A model generated the notes under the pieces. The model saw only the letters and a list, made by a program, of their open reading frames with translations, was not told the DNA's origin and searched no databases. This document shows positions 16,054 to 25,549 of a DNA stretch of 42,902 bases, one piece after another (position 1 is the stretch's first letter; each line of letters opens with the position of its first letter). The stretch is from DASVDE01 sp036381235 (GTDB taxonomy: Bacteria > Actinomycetota > Thermoleophilia > Solirubrobacterales > 70-9), in the NCBI GenBank assembly GCA_036381235.1, contig DASVDE010000018.1, forward strand, positions 1 to 42,902, read 5' to 3'. Both the position numbers and the translations under genes were made by a program.

Positions 16054-16806
16054 CTATCGCCAAGTGACGATGCGGCGCTCCGCGAGTGTCAGCAGGGCGA
16101 AGAGGGCGATCGCCATCGCGGAGAGAACGACGACCGCGGCGAACAGCCTCGCGGTCTCCAGTTGGGCGTTGTCCTGGAGCATCAGGTGGCCCAGCCCGGA
16201 GTCCGAGCCGGCCCACTCGCCGAAGACCGCGCCGATCACCGCGACGGCCACCGCGATCTTGGCGCCGCTGAAGGCATAGGGCAGCGCAGTCGGCGCCTCC
16301 ACTCGCAGGAAGGACTGGCGGCGGGAGGCGCCCAGCGTGCGCATCATCTTCAACGCATCGGGGTCGACCGAGCGCAGGCCGTCGAGGGTGTTGACGGTGA
16401 TCGGGAAGAAGCAGATCAGTGCCACGATCCCCAGCTTCGGGCCGATCCCGTAGCCGAACCAGACCACGAGGATCGGTGCGATCACGATGATCGGAATCGT
16501 CTGCGAGGCCACCAGCAGCGGGTAGGCGGCGCGCCGCAGGGTCTCGGAGAGGTGCAGGGCGACGGCGAAGGCGATTCCGGCGAGGAGCGCGCAGCCGAAG
16601 CCGAGCAAGACCTCCTTCAGGGTCACCCATGCGTTGTCGGCCAGCAGCGAGCGGTTTTTCCAGAGGGAGGAGGCGATGTCGGAGGGAGCCGGAACGAGGA
16701 AGTCCTCGAGGTGCAGGGCGCCGGAGATCGCGCCGCTGGTCGCGGCCAGCTGCCAGGCGCCGATCAGGGCCGCGAGCAGAAGCAGTGGCAGCGCCCAGCG
16801 CCTCAT
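16054..16806 (-). CDS. ThiX-like ABC transporter permease
   Basis: 250 residues with six hydrophobic segments and the inner-membrane permease signature region EALKMMRTLGASRRQSFLRVEAPTALPYAFSGAKIA (EAA loop, with Gly in LGAS). SsuC/TauC/ThiX-type permeases have this size and the N-terminal VPAPSDIASSLWKN motif. The start overlaps the ATPase stop by 4 nt, and the binding protein follows 10 nt downstream, so the three genes form one operon. Confidence 0.87.
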   Translation of the reverse strand: MRRWALPLLLLAALIGAWQLAATSGAISGALHLEDFLVPAPSDIASSLWKNRSLLADNAWVTLKEVLLGFGCALLAGIAFAVALHLSETLRRAAYPLLVASQTIPIIVIAPILVVWFGYGIGPKLGIVALICFFPITVNTLDGLRSVDPDALKMMRTLGASRRQSFLRVEAPTALPYAFSGAKIAVAVAVIGAVFGEWAGSDSGLGHLMLQDNAQLETARLFAAVVVLSAMAIALFALLTLAERRIVTWR

Positions 16807-17657
16807 CGATCCCCGTCCATGGCGAGTCGCACATCGTCCCCATCGCTGCCTCTTCGCAGCGCTCGCATCGCCTCTTCGCGCACCGCGACGAACTCGGGGT
16901 CGGTGACCGCTTCGTCGCGCTGCGCCGCACGCGGGGCAGGCGCCCTCAGTTCGGCGACTGCGCGTGCCGGGCGGGGCGAGAGCACCACGACCCGGTCGGA
17001 GAGGTAGAGGGCCTCCTCGACGTCATGGGTGACGAGCACGACGGTGCGGGGGTCGGCCTCAAGCGCACCGGCCAGCCAGCCCTGCATCTCTGCCCTGGTG
17101 ATCGCGTCGAGCGAGGCGAACGGTTCGTCGAGCGCCAGCACCGGCTTGCCCGAGAGGAGGGTGCGCAGGAAAGCGACGCGCTGGCGCATGCCGCCGGAGA
17201 GCTCGGACGGTCGCGACCGCTCGAAGCCGCCGAGGCCGAAGCGGTCGAACAGCCGGGCGGCCTCTCGCCGCGCCGGCGCTCTCCTTGCGCCTCCGTTTCG
17301 AAGGGCCAGCGCGGCGTTGTCGATCGCCGTGAACCAGGGCAGGAGCAGATCCCGCTGGGGCATGTAGGCGCAGCGAGAAAGTCGTTCGGAGATCTCTGTG
17401 GCTCCACCTACCTCTATGGCTCCAGCCTGGGGCTCCAGCAGCCCTGCGATCAGCTCGAGCAGGGTCGACTTCCCGCATCCCGAGGGGCCGACCAAGCCCA
17501 GGACGGTGCCTGGGGCAGCGTTCAGGTCGAGGCGCTCGATCGTGCGCAGCTCTCCGTAGGAATGCTGCAGAGCGCGGACCGAAATCCCGGCCCCGTCGAT
17601 CCCTGGGAGAGCAGGCGATCCGCTCGCGGCGGCGAATTCCTTGGCTTCGGTGGGCAT
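16803..17657 (-). CDS. ThiZ/SsuB/TauB-like ABC transporter ATPase
   Basis: 284 residues from the ATG at 17657, which has AGGA about 8 nt upstream; a GTG at 17681 would add eight residues but would overlap the only Shine-Dalgarno. Walker A GPSGCGKST, Q-loop MPQRDLLLPW, signature LSGGMRQR and Walker B LALDEPFASLD are intact, with the H-loop VTHDVEEAL. A C-terminal tail of about 60 residues follows the core. It is the first gene of the operon and is divergent from the TauE/SafE gene, with a palindrome (17682-17702) between them. Confidence 0.88.
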   Translation of the reverse strand: MPTEAKEFAAASGSPALPGIDGAGISVRALQHSYGELRTIERLDLNAAPGTVLGLVGPSGCGKSTLLELIAGLLEPQAGAIEVGGATEISERLSRCAYMPQRDLLLPWFTAIDNAALALRNGGARRAPARREAARLFDRFGLGGFERSRPSELSGGMRQRVAFLRTLLSGKPVLALDEPFASLDAITRAEMQGWLAGALEADPRTVVLVTHDVEEALYLSDRVVVLSPRPARAVAELRAPAPRAAQRDEAVTDPEFVAVREEAMRALRRGSDGDDVRLAMDGDR

Positions 17658-17681
17658 CTTGGTATCCTGGCGCACTTCCAC

Positions 17682-17702
17682 TCCTGACCAAAGCAGTCAG
17701 GA
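17682..17702. promoter_or_regulatory. Palindrome between ABC importer and TauE/SafE, candidate Rrf2 site
   Basis: TCCTGAC (17682-17688) and GTCAGGA (17696-17702) are perfect 7-bp arms around CAAAGCA, in the 71-bp divergent region. An Rrf2 regulator is encoded two genes on, making it the obvious candidate to bind here and control sulfur-related transport in both directions. That assignment is inference from position. Confidence 0.45.
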
Positions 17703-17728
17703 AAGTCGGTAACTCCCCGGAAGCTCAG

Positions 17729-18661
17729 ATGGACCCGGCAATCATTTTCTTCGGACTCGGCATCGGCATCCTCGTCGGCATGACGGGGATGGGCGGTGGG
17801 TCGTTGATGACGCCGCTGCTGATCCTCATCTTCGGGATTCAGCCCACCACCGCGATCGGTACGGACATCTTCTACTCGGCGGTGACCAAGACGGTCGGCG
17901 GCTGGCGCCACCTGCGGATGAAGACGGTGAACATGGATCTGGTCAAGTGGCTGGCTCTCGGCAGCGTCCCGGCGGCGGTGATCGGCGTTGGGATCGTTTC
18001 CGTCCTTGAGAATCGCATCGGTGCCGAGCGGCTCGACTCTCTCGTCTATGCGGTGCTTGGCGGGACCCTGCTGATGGTCGGGATCATCACACTGGCGCGA
18101 GCGCTGATCCTGCGCCGGCTGGTCGACGAGCGCGAGCGCTTCGAGGTCGAGCGCCGCCACAAAGTCGCAGCGGTCACGATCGGCGCCACGACGGGCTTCG
18201 TGATTGGCATCACCTCGGCCGGCTCGGGCACTGTGATCGCGATCCTGCTGATCGCGGTCTACCGCTTGGCGCCGAAGAAAGTGGTGGGCACAGACGTCTT
18301 TCACGCAGCCATCCTGCTCTGGGCTGCGGGGATTGCCCATTGGGTAGGAGGCAACGTCGATTTCGTCCTTGCGGGCACCATCTTGATCGGCTCGGTGCCG
18401 GGAGTGGTGATCGGCGCCGCCCTCTCCGACCGGGCCCCGCAGGGTTTCCTGCGGACCGCGCTAGGCGTGGTTCTCGTCGGCTCCGGCATCGTCACGATCC
18501 AGAAGGGCGACCCTCTGGTCTGGCCGATCGCCGCCGCTGTTGCCGCCATCGGCCTCGGTCTCATCCTCGCCGCTCCGCACTGGCTAAACCGCCGCCGAGA
18601 ACGAGAGCGGGAACGCGAGGCGCAGCAAGCCGGCGATCTCGGGCTCGAGACGATCGGCTGA
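17729..18661 (+). CDS. TauE/SafE family sulfite/organosulfonate exporter
   Basis: 310 residues, ATG with GGAAG upstream. Two related halves begin LVGMTGMGGGSLMTPLLI and GFVIGITSAGSGTVIAIL, the hallmark repeated motifs of the TauE/SafE (DUF81) family, with about eight membrane segments and a charged C-terminal tail (RRREREREREAQQ). Members export sulfite, sulfoacetate or related anions. The neighbouring Rrf2 regulator suggests a sulfur or cysteine-metabolism link. Confidence 0.9.
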   Translation: MDPAIIFFGLGIGILVGMTGMGGGSLMTPLLILIFGIQPTTAIGTDIFYSAVTKTVGGWRHLRMKTVNMDLVKWLALGSVPAAVIGVGIVSVLENRIGAERLDSLVYAVLGGTLLMVGIITLARALILRRLVDERERFEVERRHKVAAVTIGATTGFVIGITSAGSGTVIAILLIAVYRLAPKKVVGTDVFHAAILLWAAGIAHWVGGNVDFVLAGTILIGSVPGVVIGAALSDRAPQGFLRTALGVVLVGSGIVTIQKGDPLVWPIAAAVAAIGLGLILAAPHWLNRRREREREREAQQAGDLGLETIG

Positions 18662-18684
18662 TCGCGACTGATTAACTAGCCGCG

Positions 18685-19140
18685 ATGCGTGTTTCCGCCA
18701 AGGCCGACTACGCCGTTCGCGCTGCCGCCGAGTTGGCCGCGGCCGGCGAAGGCCCCGTCAAGGGGGAGCGATTGGCCGAGGCGCAGGACATCCCGTTGCA
18801 GTTCCTCGAACACATCCTGCTGGAGCTGAAGCACGCCGGGATCGTGCGGGCGCGGCGCGGCGCCAAGGGCGGCTACTGGCTTGCCCGACCCGCCGACGAC
18901 ATCACGATCGCCGAGGTTGTCCGTGCCGTCGAGGGCCCAATCGCCCACGTCCAGTCCTCGCCGCCCGAGTCGATCGAGTACCGCGGCAATGCCGTGCATT
19001 TGCAGGAGGTCTGGATCGCGGTTCGCGCCAGCCTTCGTCAGGTTGTGGAACAGGTCACCCTGGCCGACCTGGTCAGCGGCGAGCTGCCGCCGGTGGTCGA
19101 GCACCTGACCGGTTCGCCAGATGCCTGGGTTGCTCGTTAG
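18685..19140 (+). CDS. Rrf2-family transcriptional regulator without the Fe-S cysteines
   Basis: 151 residues. MRVSAKADYAVRAAAELA, then LAEAQDIPLQFLEHILLELKHAGIVRARRGAKGGYWLA is the winged-helix domain of Rrf2 proteins with the wing RGAKGGY. The C-terminal half has no cysteine at all, so it cannot carry the [2Fe-2S] cluster of IscR or NsrR and resembles CymR/cysteine-metabolism regulators instead. It follows the TauE/SafE gene by 23 bp. Its TAG stop codon is part of the outer stem of the hairpin repeat that follows. Confidence 0.88.
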   Translation: MRVSAKADYAVRAAAELAAAGEGPVKGERLAEAQDIPLQFLEHILLELKHAGIVRARRGAKGGYWLARPADDITIAEVVRAVEGPIAHVQSSPPESIEYRGNAVHLQEVWIAVRASLRQVVEQVTLADLVSGELPPVVEHLTGSPDAWVAR

Positions 19141-19257
19141 AGGCCATCCCCGGTAGGGGTTCCGCTTAACTTTTTCGAGGAACGTTTTGCGGCTTGCCGC
19201 GGGCCGCTGCGCCGAAAAAGTACAAGACGCTCCACCCCTGCCGGGGATGGCCTCTAA
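19137..19257 (+). repeat. Hairpin repeat element, copy B
   Basis: 121 bp between the convergent ends of the Rrf2 and amtB genes. The outer arms (19137-19153 and 19241-19257) are perfectly complementary over 17 bp and include the Rrf2 stop codon. Inside are AGGGGT/ACCCCT, unpaired arms TCCGCTTAAC (left) and GTACAAGACGCTCC (right), the stem TTTTTCG/CGAAAAA and a variable apex. The same inner sequences recur at 34256-34366 with a different outer stem that also pairs. It could double as a bidirectional terminator. Confidence 0.85.
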
Positions 19258-19265
19258 AACAGCCG

Positions 19266-20576
19266 CTAAGCGGGATTGGCGACCGGGACCTCTTTGTCCC
19301 TCTCGCCCGGGCCGTCGGGGATTACGAGGATCGCGCCCTCGCCGGTGACGTAGGCCTCCTCGCCGTGGTGGACGACGTCCATCCCCAACGCTTCCTCATG
19401 CTCGGTCGAGCGCAGCGGCATGATCAGGCCGATCAGCTTGAGCAGGACGAAAGTCGCCCCGAACGCGTAGGCGGGCGCGGCCATCGCCGCCAGCGCCTGA
19501 TCGCCTAGCTGGGCCGCGTTGCCGTAGAAGAGGCCGTCGGCGACTCCGTTCCAGCCGATCTGCGCGACGAAGCCGATGAAGAGGATGCCGGTGAAGCCGG
19601 CGATGCCGTGGGCGGCAAGGACGTCGAGCGTTTCGTCGACGCGGGTCCGCGGCCGCCAGACGATCACCGCGTAGCAGGGCAGAGCGCCGAGGAAGCCGAG
19701 CGCCATCGCCCAGCCTGGGCTGACGAATCCGCCCGCCGGGGTGATCAGCACACAGCCGACGATGATCGCGGTCGCGGCGCCGATCGCCGTTACCCGCCTG
19801 CCGCGGATCAGGTCGAGCGCGAACCAGGTGACCAGGGCGCAGGCCGGCGTCAGCAGGGTGTTGGTGAAGGCGAGCACGCTGGCGTCGCCGGTGGAGAAGC
19901 CACTGCCGCCGTTGAAGCCGAACCAGCCGAACCAGAGCAGGCCGGCGCCGAGCAGGACGTAGACGGCGTTGTGGGGGAGCAGCGCCTGGCGGCCGTAGTC
20001 CTTGCGCGCGCCGACGACGAGCGCCGCGGCCAGCGCCGAGAAGCCCGAGCCCATCTCAACCGGCACGCCCCCGGCGAAGTCGAGGGTGCCGCCGGAGATC
20101 AGCCAGCCGCCGCCAAAGGCCCAGTGCGCGAGCACCGCGTAGACGAGCACTGACCACAGCGCCGCGAAGACGAGGAAGGCGCTGAAGCGCATGCGCTCGA
20201 CGACCGCGCCCGAGACGAGCGCGGTCGTAATGATGCAGAAGGTCGCCTGGAAGGCGAAGAACACGAGGTGGGGGATCGTCGTCCCGTCGCGCGGCGTGAA
20301 GTCGACTCCGTTCAGGAAGGCATAGTCGAGCCCGCCGAGCAGCGAGCCGTCGCCGTCGAAGGCGAGCGAGTAGCCGATCAGCGCCCAGGTGACCATCGCG
20401 ACGGCGATCGCGGCGATGCTCATCATGAAGGTGTTGAGGGTGTTCTTCGAGCGCACCAGACCGGCGTAGAAGAGTCCGAGCGCGGGCGTCATCAGCAGCA
20501 CCAGCGCGGTCGCGACGAGCATCCATGCGGTGTCGCCGGTGTCGACCTGGGCGGCTGCGGCGATCGGCAGGCTCAT
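19266..20576 (-). CDS. amtB: Ammonium transporter AmtB
   Basis: 436 residues from the ATG that overlaps the glnK stop by one base. Eleven or so membrane segments; ammonium-channel features include PALGLFYAGLVRSKN, the aromatic/His region and a GFNGGS motif in WFGWFGFNGGSGF. It transports or conducts ammonium across the cytoplasmic membrane under PII control. One deviation is AAHGIAGFTG where most members have DxxxVHGxGG-type sequence; the pore histidine appears retained. A C-terminal cytoplasmic tail of about 50 residues follows the last helix. Confidence 0.93.
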   Translation of the reverse strand: MSLPIAAAAQVDTGDTAWMLVATALVLLMTPALGLFYAGLVRSKNTLNTFMMSIAAIAVAMVTWALIGYSLAFDGDGSLLGGLDYAFLNGVDFTPRDGTTIPHLVFFAFQATFCIITTALVSGAVVERMRFSAFLVFAALWSVLVYAVLAHWAFGGGWLISGGTLDFAGGVPVEMGSGFSALAAALVVGARKDYGRQALLPHNAVYVLLGAGLLWFGWFGFNGGSGFSTGDASVLAFTNTLLTPACALVTWFALDLIRGRRVTAIGAATAIIVGCVLITPAGGFVSPGWAMALGFLGALPCYAVIVWRPRTRVDETLDVLAAHGIAGFTGILFIGFVAQIGWNGVADGLFYGNAAQLGDQALAAMAAPAYAFGATFVLLKLIGLIMPLRSTEHEEALGMDVVHHGEEAYVTGEGAILVIPDGPGERDKEVPVANPA

Positions 20577-20929
20577 CACTTAACCACCGGGGTCACGGCG
20601 GACTGGTCTGTCTCACCGGTGCGGATGCGGACCGCCTGCTCCAGCGGCATCACGAAGATCTTGCCGTCGCCGACCTCGCCGGTCCGTGCCCCCTCGCAGA
20701 GCGCGTCGATCGTAGGCTGGACAAAATCGTCTGAGACTGCGATCTCGAAGCGGGCCTTCTCGGCGAGCCCCATCTTCACCGTCGTTCCGCGGTAGGTCTC
20801 GACTCGCTCCAGCTCGCCGCCGTGTCCCTGGACCCGACTGAGCGAAACGCCTCGCACCTCGGCACGGTAGAGGGCTTCTAACACGTCGTTGGCCTTTTCA
20901 GGCCGGACGATTCCAATCACCAGCTTCAA
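20576..20929 (-). CDS. glnK: PII nitrogen regulatory protein (GlnK-like) with altered T-loop
   Basis: 117 residues from a TTG preceded by AAGGAG; the first residues MKLVIGIVRPEK set the start. The fold is clearly PII: C-terminal GDGKIFVMPLEQAVRIRTGE is canonical. Aligned without gaps to E. coli GlnK, the T-loop reads GHGGELERVETYRGTTVKMG: Tyr46 is kept, but the uridylylated or adenylylated Tyr51 is valine, Arg38 is glycine and Gln39, which helps bind Mg-ATP and 2-oxoglutarate, is glutamate. Lys58 is present. It is coupled to amtB and should gate it, but signal sensing may differ from the classical scheme. Confidence 0.92.
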   Translation of the reverse strand: MKLVIGIVRPEKANDVLEALYRAEVRGVSLSRVQGHGGELERVETYRGTTVKMGLAEKARFEIAVSDDFVQPTIDALCEGARTGEVGDGKIFVMPLEQAVRIRTGETDQSAVTPVVK

Positions 20930-20992
20930 GGTGTCTCCTTCCCCCGGGGTGGCCCACAGCGTCCCCACGCTGAGCGGGCGCGAGCCTAACAT

Positions 20993-21730
20993 GTGGGTGT
21001 GAGGGAAACTCGGGTCCAGCGCTTTCGGCGGGCGAGGCGGGACCCGGAGTTGGCGATCCTCGAGGGGTTCCACGCGCTCAAGCACGCGCTCCGCTTCGGC
21101 GCCGATCCGATCGAGGTGGTTGCCGTCAACCCCGATGGGCTGGAGCGGCTGGCGGAGGAGCTGGCGCCGGATCTGGCCGGAAGGTTGGAGGGAGTGGCAA
21201 GCCGGATCGATGGGGAGGAGTTCGCCGAGCTGGCGCCGCAGGCGGCGCACACGGGCGTGGCGGCGATCGCCAGGCGGCCCGTGATCGACGTGGACGCGGC
21301 GCTGGCGGAGCAGCGGGCGGCGCCCGTCGTACTGCTCGAAAGCCCCCGCAACATGGGCAACATGGGCGCCTGCGTCCGGGTCGCCGCCGCGGCCGATGCG
21401 GCGGCGGTATTCACCACCGGGGACAACGACCCCTGGCATCCCGACGCGCTGCGGGGTGCCGCCGGCCTCCACTTTGCCCTGCCGGTGGCCCGCCTCGAAG
21501 GCCTGCCCCGTTGCGATCGTCCTCTCGTCGCGATCGACCCGGAGGGGGAGGACATCGGCGCGGTGGGGCTGCCGCCACGCGCGATCCTTGCTTTTGGCAC
21601 CGAGCGCCACGGCCTCAGCGTCGAGCTGTTGGAGCGCGCCGACATCCGCCTCGGCATCCCGATGCGGCCGGGCGTCTCCAGCCTCAACCTGGCGACCTCG
21701 TTGGCCGCGGTGCTCTTTCAGCGGCTCTGA
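20993..21730 (+). CDS. SpoU/TrmH-family RNA 2'-O-methyltransferase
   Basis: 245 residues from a GTG at 20993 (GTG at 20999 possible). The SPOUT motifs are present: SPRNMGNMGACVRVAAAA (motif 1 with Asn and Gly), LAFGTERHGLS (motif 2) and IPMRPGVSSLNLATSLAAVLF (motif 3), which form the knotted SAM site. An N-terminal substrate-binding domain starting FRRARRDPELAILEGFHALKHAL is like the RlmB/TsnR group, so rRNA or tRNA ribose methylation is likely; the target cannot be told. Confidence 0.87.
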   Translation: MGVRETRVQRFRRARRDPELAILEGFHALKHALRFGADPIEVVAVNPDGLERLAEELAPDLAGRLEGVASRIDGEEFAELAPQAAHTGVAAIARRPVIDVDAALAEQRAAPVVLLESPRNMGNMGACVRVAAAADAAAVFTTGDNDPWHPDALRGAAGLHFALPVARLEGLPRCDRPLVAIDPEGEDIGAVGLPPRAILAFGTERHGLSVELLERADIRLGIPMRPGVSSLNLATSLAAVLFQRL

Positions 21731-21835
21731 GGGGGGCGAAAACTACGGATGCGCGGTGGGGGAGGCCGGGGTTAGCGTGCGGAATGCATGACCGCGGCGT
21801 TCGCCGCTCGACCAGTTCCCGACCGAAAGGACGCC

Positions 21836-22228
21836 GTGCTCCCACTTGCAGATTTCGGCCTGGGTGAGGCACTTCTCCTTGCCCTGGAGATCTTTTTCTT
21901 TGTCATCTGGATCTGGATCCTGATCACGATCCTCAGCGACCTCTTCCGCGACCACGAGCTCTCCGGCTGGAAGAAGGCGGCCTGGGTCCTGTTCCTGGTC
22001 TTCATTCCGTTCCTGACGGCGCTGATCTACCTGATCGCGCGCGGCGAAGGGATGCGGGACCGGACGATCAAAGCCCAGGCGGAGGCCAAACAGCACATGG
22101 ACGCCTACATCCGCGAGCAGGCCGGCAGCTCGCCGGCCGACGAGCTGCACAAGCTCAACGACCTGAAGGAGAAGGGCGCGATCTCCGCTGAGGAGTTCGA
22201 GAAGGCGAAGGCGAAGCTTCTTACCTGA
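21836..22228 (+). CDS. PLDc_N plus SHOCT domain membrane protein
   Basis: 130 residues from the GTG at 21836 (AAAGGA 5 nt upstream); an ATG at 21788 would add 16 residues. Two membrane segments with the PLDc_N pattern (LEIFFFVIWIWILITILSDLFRDHELSGWKKAAWVLFLVFIPFLTALIYLIARG) precede a short charged helix and a C-terminal SHOCT motif (LHKLNDLKEKGAISAEEFEKAKAKLL). SHOCT is a small oligomerisation or protein-binding unit. No catalytic phospholipase domain is attached. Function unknown but the architecture is common in actinobacteria. Confidence 0.8.
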   Translation: MLPLADFGLGEALLLALEIFFFVIWIWILITILSDLFRDHELSGWKKAAWVLFLVFIPFLTALIYLIARGEGMRDRTIKAQAEAKQHMDAYIREQAGSSPADELHKLNDLKEKGAISAEEFEKAKAKLLT

Positions 22229-22229
22229 T

Positions 22230-22249
22230 CCTGCAATCGGGGTTGCAGG
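22230..22249 (+). terminator. Candidate hairpin terminator after PLDc_N-SHOCT gene
   Basis: CCTGCAA and TTGCAGG form 7-bp arms around TCGGGG, 2 nt after the stop codon, followed by TTATTAG. The U-tract is poor, so termination would be weak; an operator for the following NlpC/P60 gene is the alternative. Confidence 0.4.
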
Positions 22250-22303
22250 TTATTAGCAACTCCTAACAAAGCCGCGACAGCTTCGTTAGCCTGCCTGGCT
22301 TCG

Positions 22304-23533
22304 ATGCGCGCCTCGCTCTCTGGTCACTCCAGACGCCTGCTGCTGCCCGCAGCGCTGCTCGCTGTTCTCTGCGTGCTGGTCCTCGCGACCGCGAGCGCGC
22401 CCGCCGAGACCCTGCAGCAGAAGTTCGACACGACACAGGGCAAGCTCGACGATGTGCGGCAGAGCCAGAGCGCGGTGGAGGCGTCTATCGCCGAGCAGAA
22501 CGCCGCAATCGACTCGATGCTGGGCGAGGTATCTCTGCTGCGGCAGAGACAGGCAGCGATCGAGGAGGAGCTCGCTGCCAAGCAGGCCGAGCTGGACCGG
22601 GCGACCGCGAAGCTCGCCGCCGAGAAGCGGCGGCTGGCACGGATCCGAGCACGGCTGCAGCGGGCGCTGGTCGTCTTGAGACAGCGACTGGTCGACATCT
22701 ACGAGTCGGGCAGCCCCGACATGCTGAACGTGGTGCTCGAGTCGGCGAGCTGGTCCGAGGTGACGGCCCGGGCCGACTACCTGAACCGCATCCAGGACTA
22801 CGACAACTCCGTCGCCGAACGGGTCAAGGGCCTGCGCGATCAGGCCAAGGCCGCCGTGAAGCGGATGAAGGCGGTGCGGATTCAGATTGCGCGTGCACGC
22901 GACGCGATCGCCGTCAAGGAGCGCCAGGCCGCGGCGGCCCGCGAGCAGGCCGAGGCGCGCTTCGCCGAGCTGAAGTCTGCCCAGGTCGAGCGCCAGCAGG
23001 CACTCGATGCGCTGGAGTCGCGTGAGCAGGCGCTGAGCGACAACCTCGCGGCAATCTCCTCGCAGCTGGCGAGTGCCGGCTCTCCCGTTCCGGCGACCGC
23101 GCCCGCGCCGCTGACGCCGGGCGAGAGCGCCGAATTCATCTCCGAGAGCCAGGCCAGCGTTCCGAGTGCCGCGCCGCCGGCCGTCCAGGCCGTGATCGAG
23201 GCCGCCAACTCGATCGCCACCACTCCCTACATCTGGGGCGGCGGGCACGGCTCCTTCGACTCCCCCGGCTACGACTGCTCTGGCGCCGTCAGCTTCGCCC
23301 TGCACGGCGGCGGCTTTCTCGACAGCCCGCTCGACTCGACCGGCCTGGAGACCTGGGGCGAGCCGGGGCCGGGCCGCTGGATAACCGTCTACGCCAACTC
23401 AGGCCATGCCTGGGCGGTGATCGCCGGCCTCAACTGGAACACCTCCGGCGACACCAGTGGGACCGGTCCCCGTTGGCACCCCACTCTCGCTTCCACGGCC
23501 GGTTACATAGCCCGCCATCCCGCCGGCTACTAA
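22304..23533 (+). CDS. Secreted coiled-coil NlpC/P60 peptidoglycan hydrolase
   Basis: 409 residues. A signal peptide ends near residue 33 (SAPAET). A long coiled-coil region (about 35-265, rich in Gln, Glu and Ala) follows, including a PcsB/RipA-like YESGSPDMLNVVLESASWSEVTARADYL segment. After a Pro/Ala linker comes the NlpC/P60 domain with YIWGGGH, catalytic Cys325 in YDCSGAVS and His368 in SGHAWAV. It should cleave stem peptides during division, and the coiled coil would serve for FtsEX-type or autoinhibitory control by family analogy. Confidence 0.9.
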   Translation: MRASLSGHSRRLLLPAALLAVLCVLVLATASAPAETLQQKFDTTQGKLDDVRQSQSAVEASIAEQNAAIDSMLGEVSLLRQRQAAIEEELAAKQAELDRATAKLAAEKRRLARIRARLQRALVVLRQRLVDIYESGSPDMLNVVLESASWSEVTARADYLNRIQDYDNSVAERVKGLRDQAKAAVKRMKAVRIQIARARDAIAVKERQAAAAREQAEARFAELKSAQVERQQALDALESREQALSDNLAAISSQLASAGSPVPATAPAPLTPGESAEFISESQASVPSAAPPAVQAVIEAANSIATTPYIWGGGHGSFDSPGYDCSGAVSFALHGGGFLDSPLDSTGLETWGEPGPGRWITVYANSGHAWAVIAGLNWNTSGDTSGTGPRWHPTLASTAGYIARHPAGY

Positions 23534-23563
23534 ACCTCGCCTCCGGCGGGTACGGTAGGGGCG

Positions 23564-25549
<1,986 letters not shown>

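Noticed and set aside
17658..17728. Possible TPP riboswitch before the ThiXYZ-like operon
   Set aside because: The region is too short and lacks the CUGAGA and ACC elements of the thi-box; only a palindrome is present.
22230..22303. Riboswitch upstream of the NlpC/P60 gene
   Set aside because: Only 74 nt separate the genes, too short for the c-di-AMP riboswitch known to control such hydrolases in actinobacteria.
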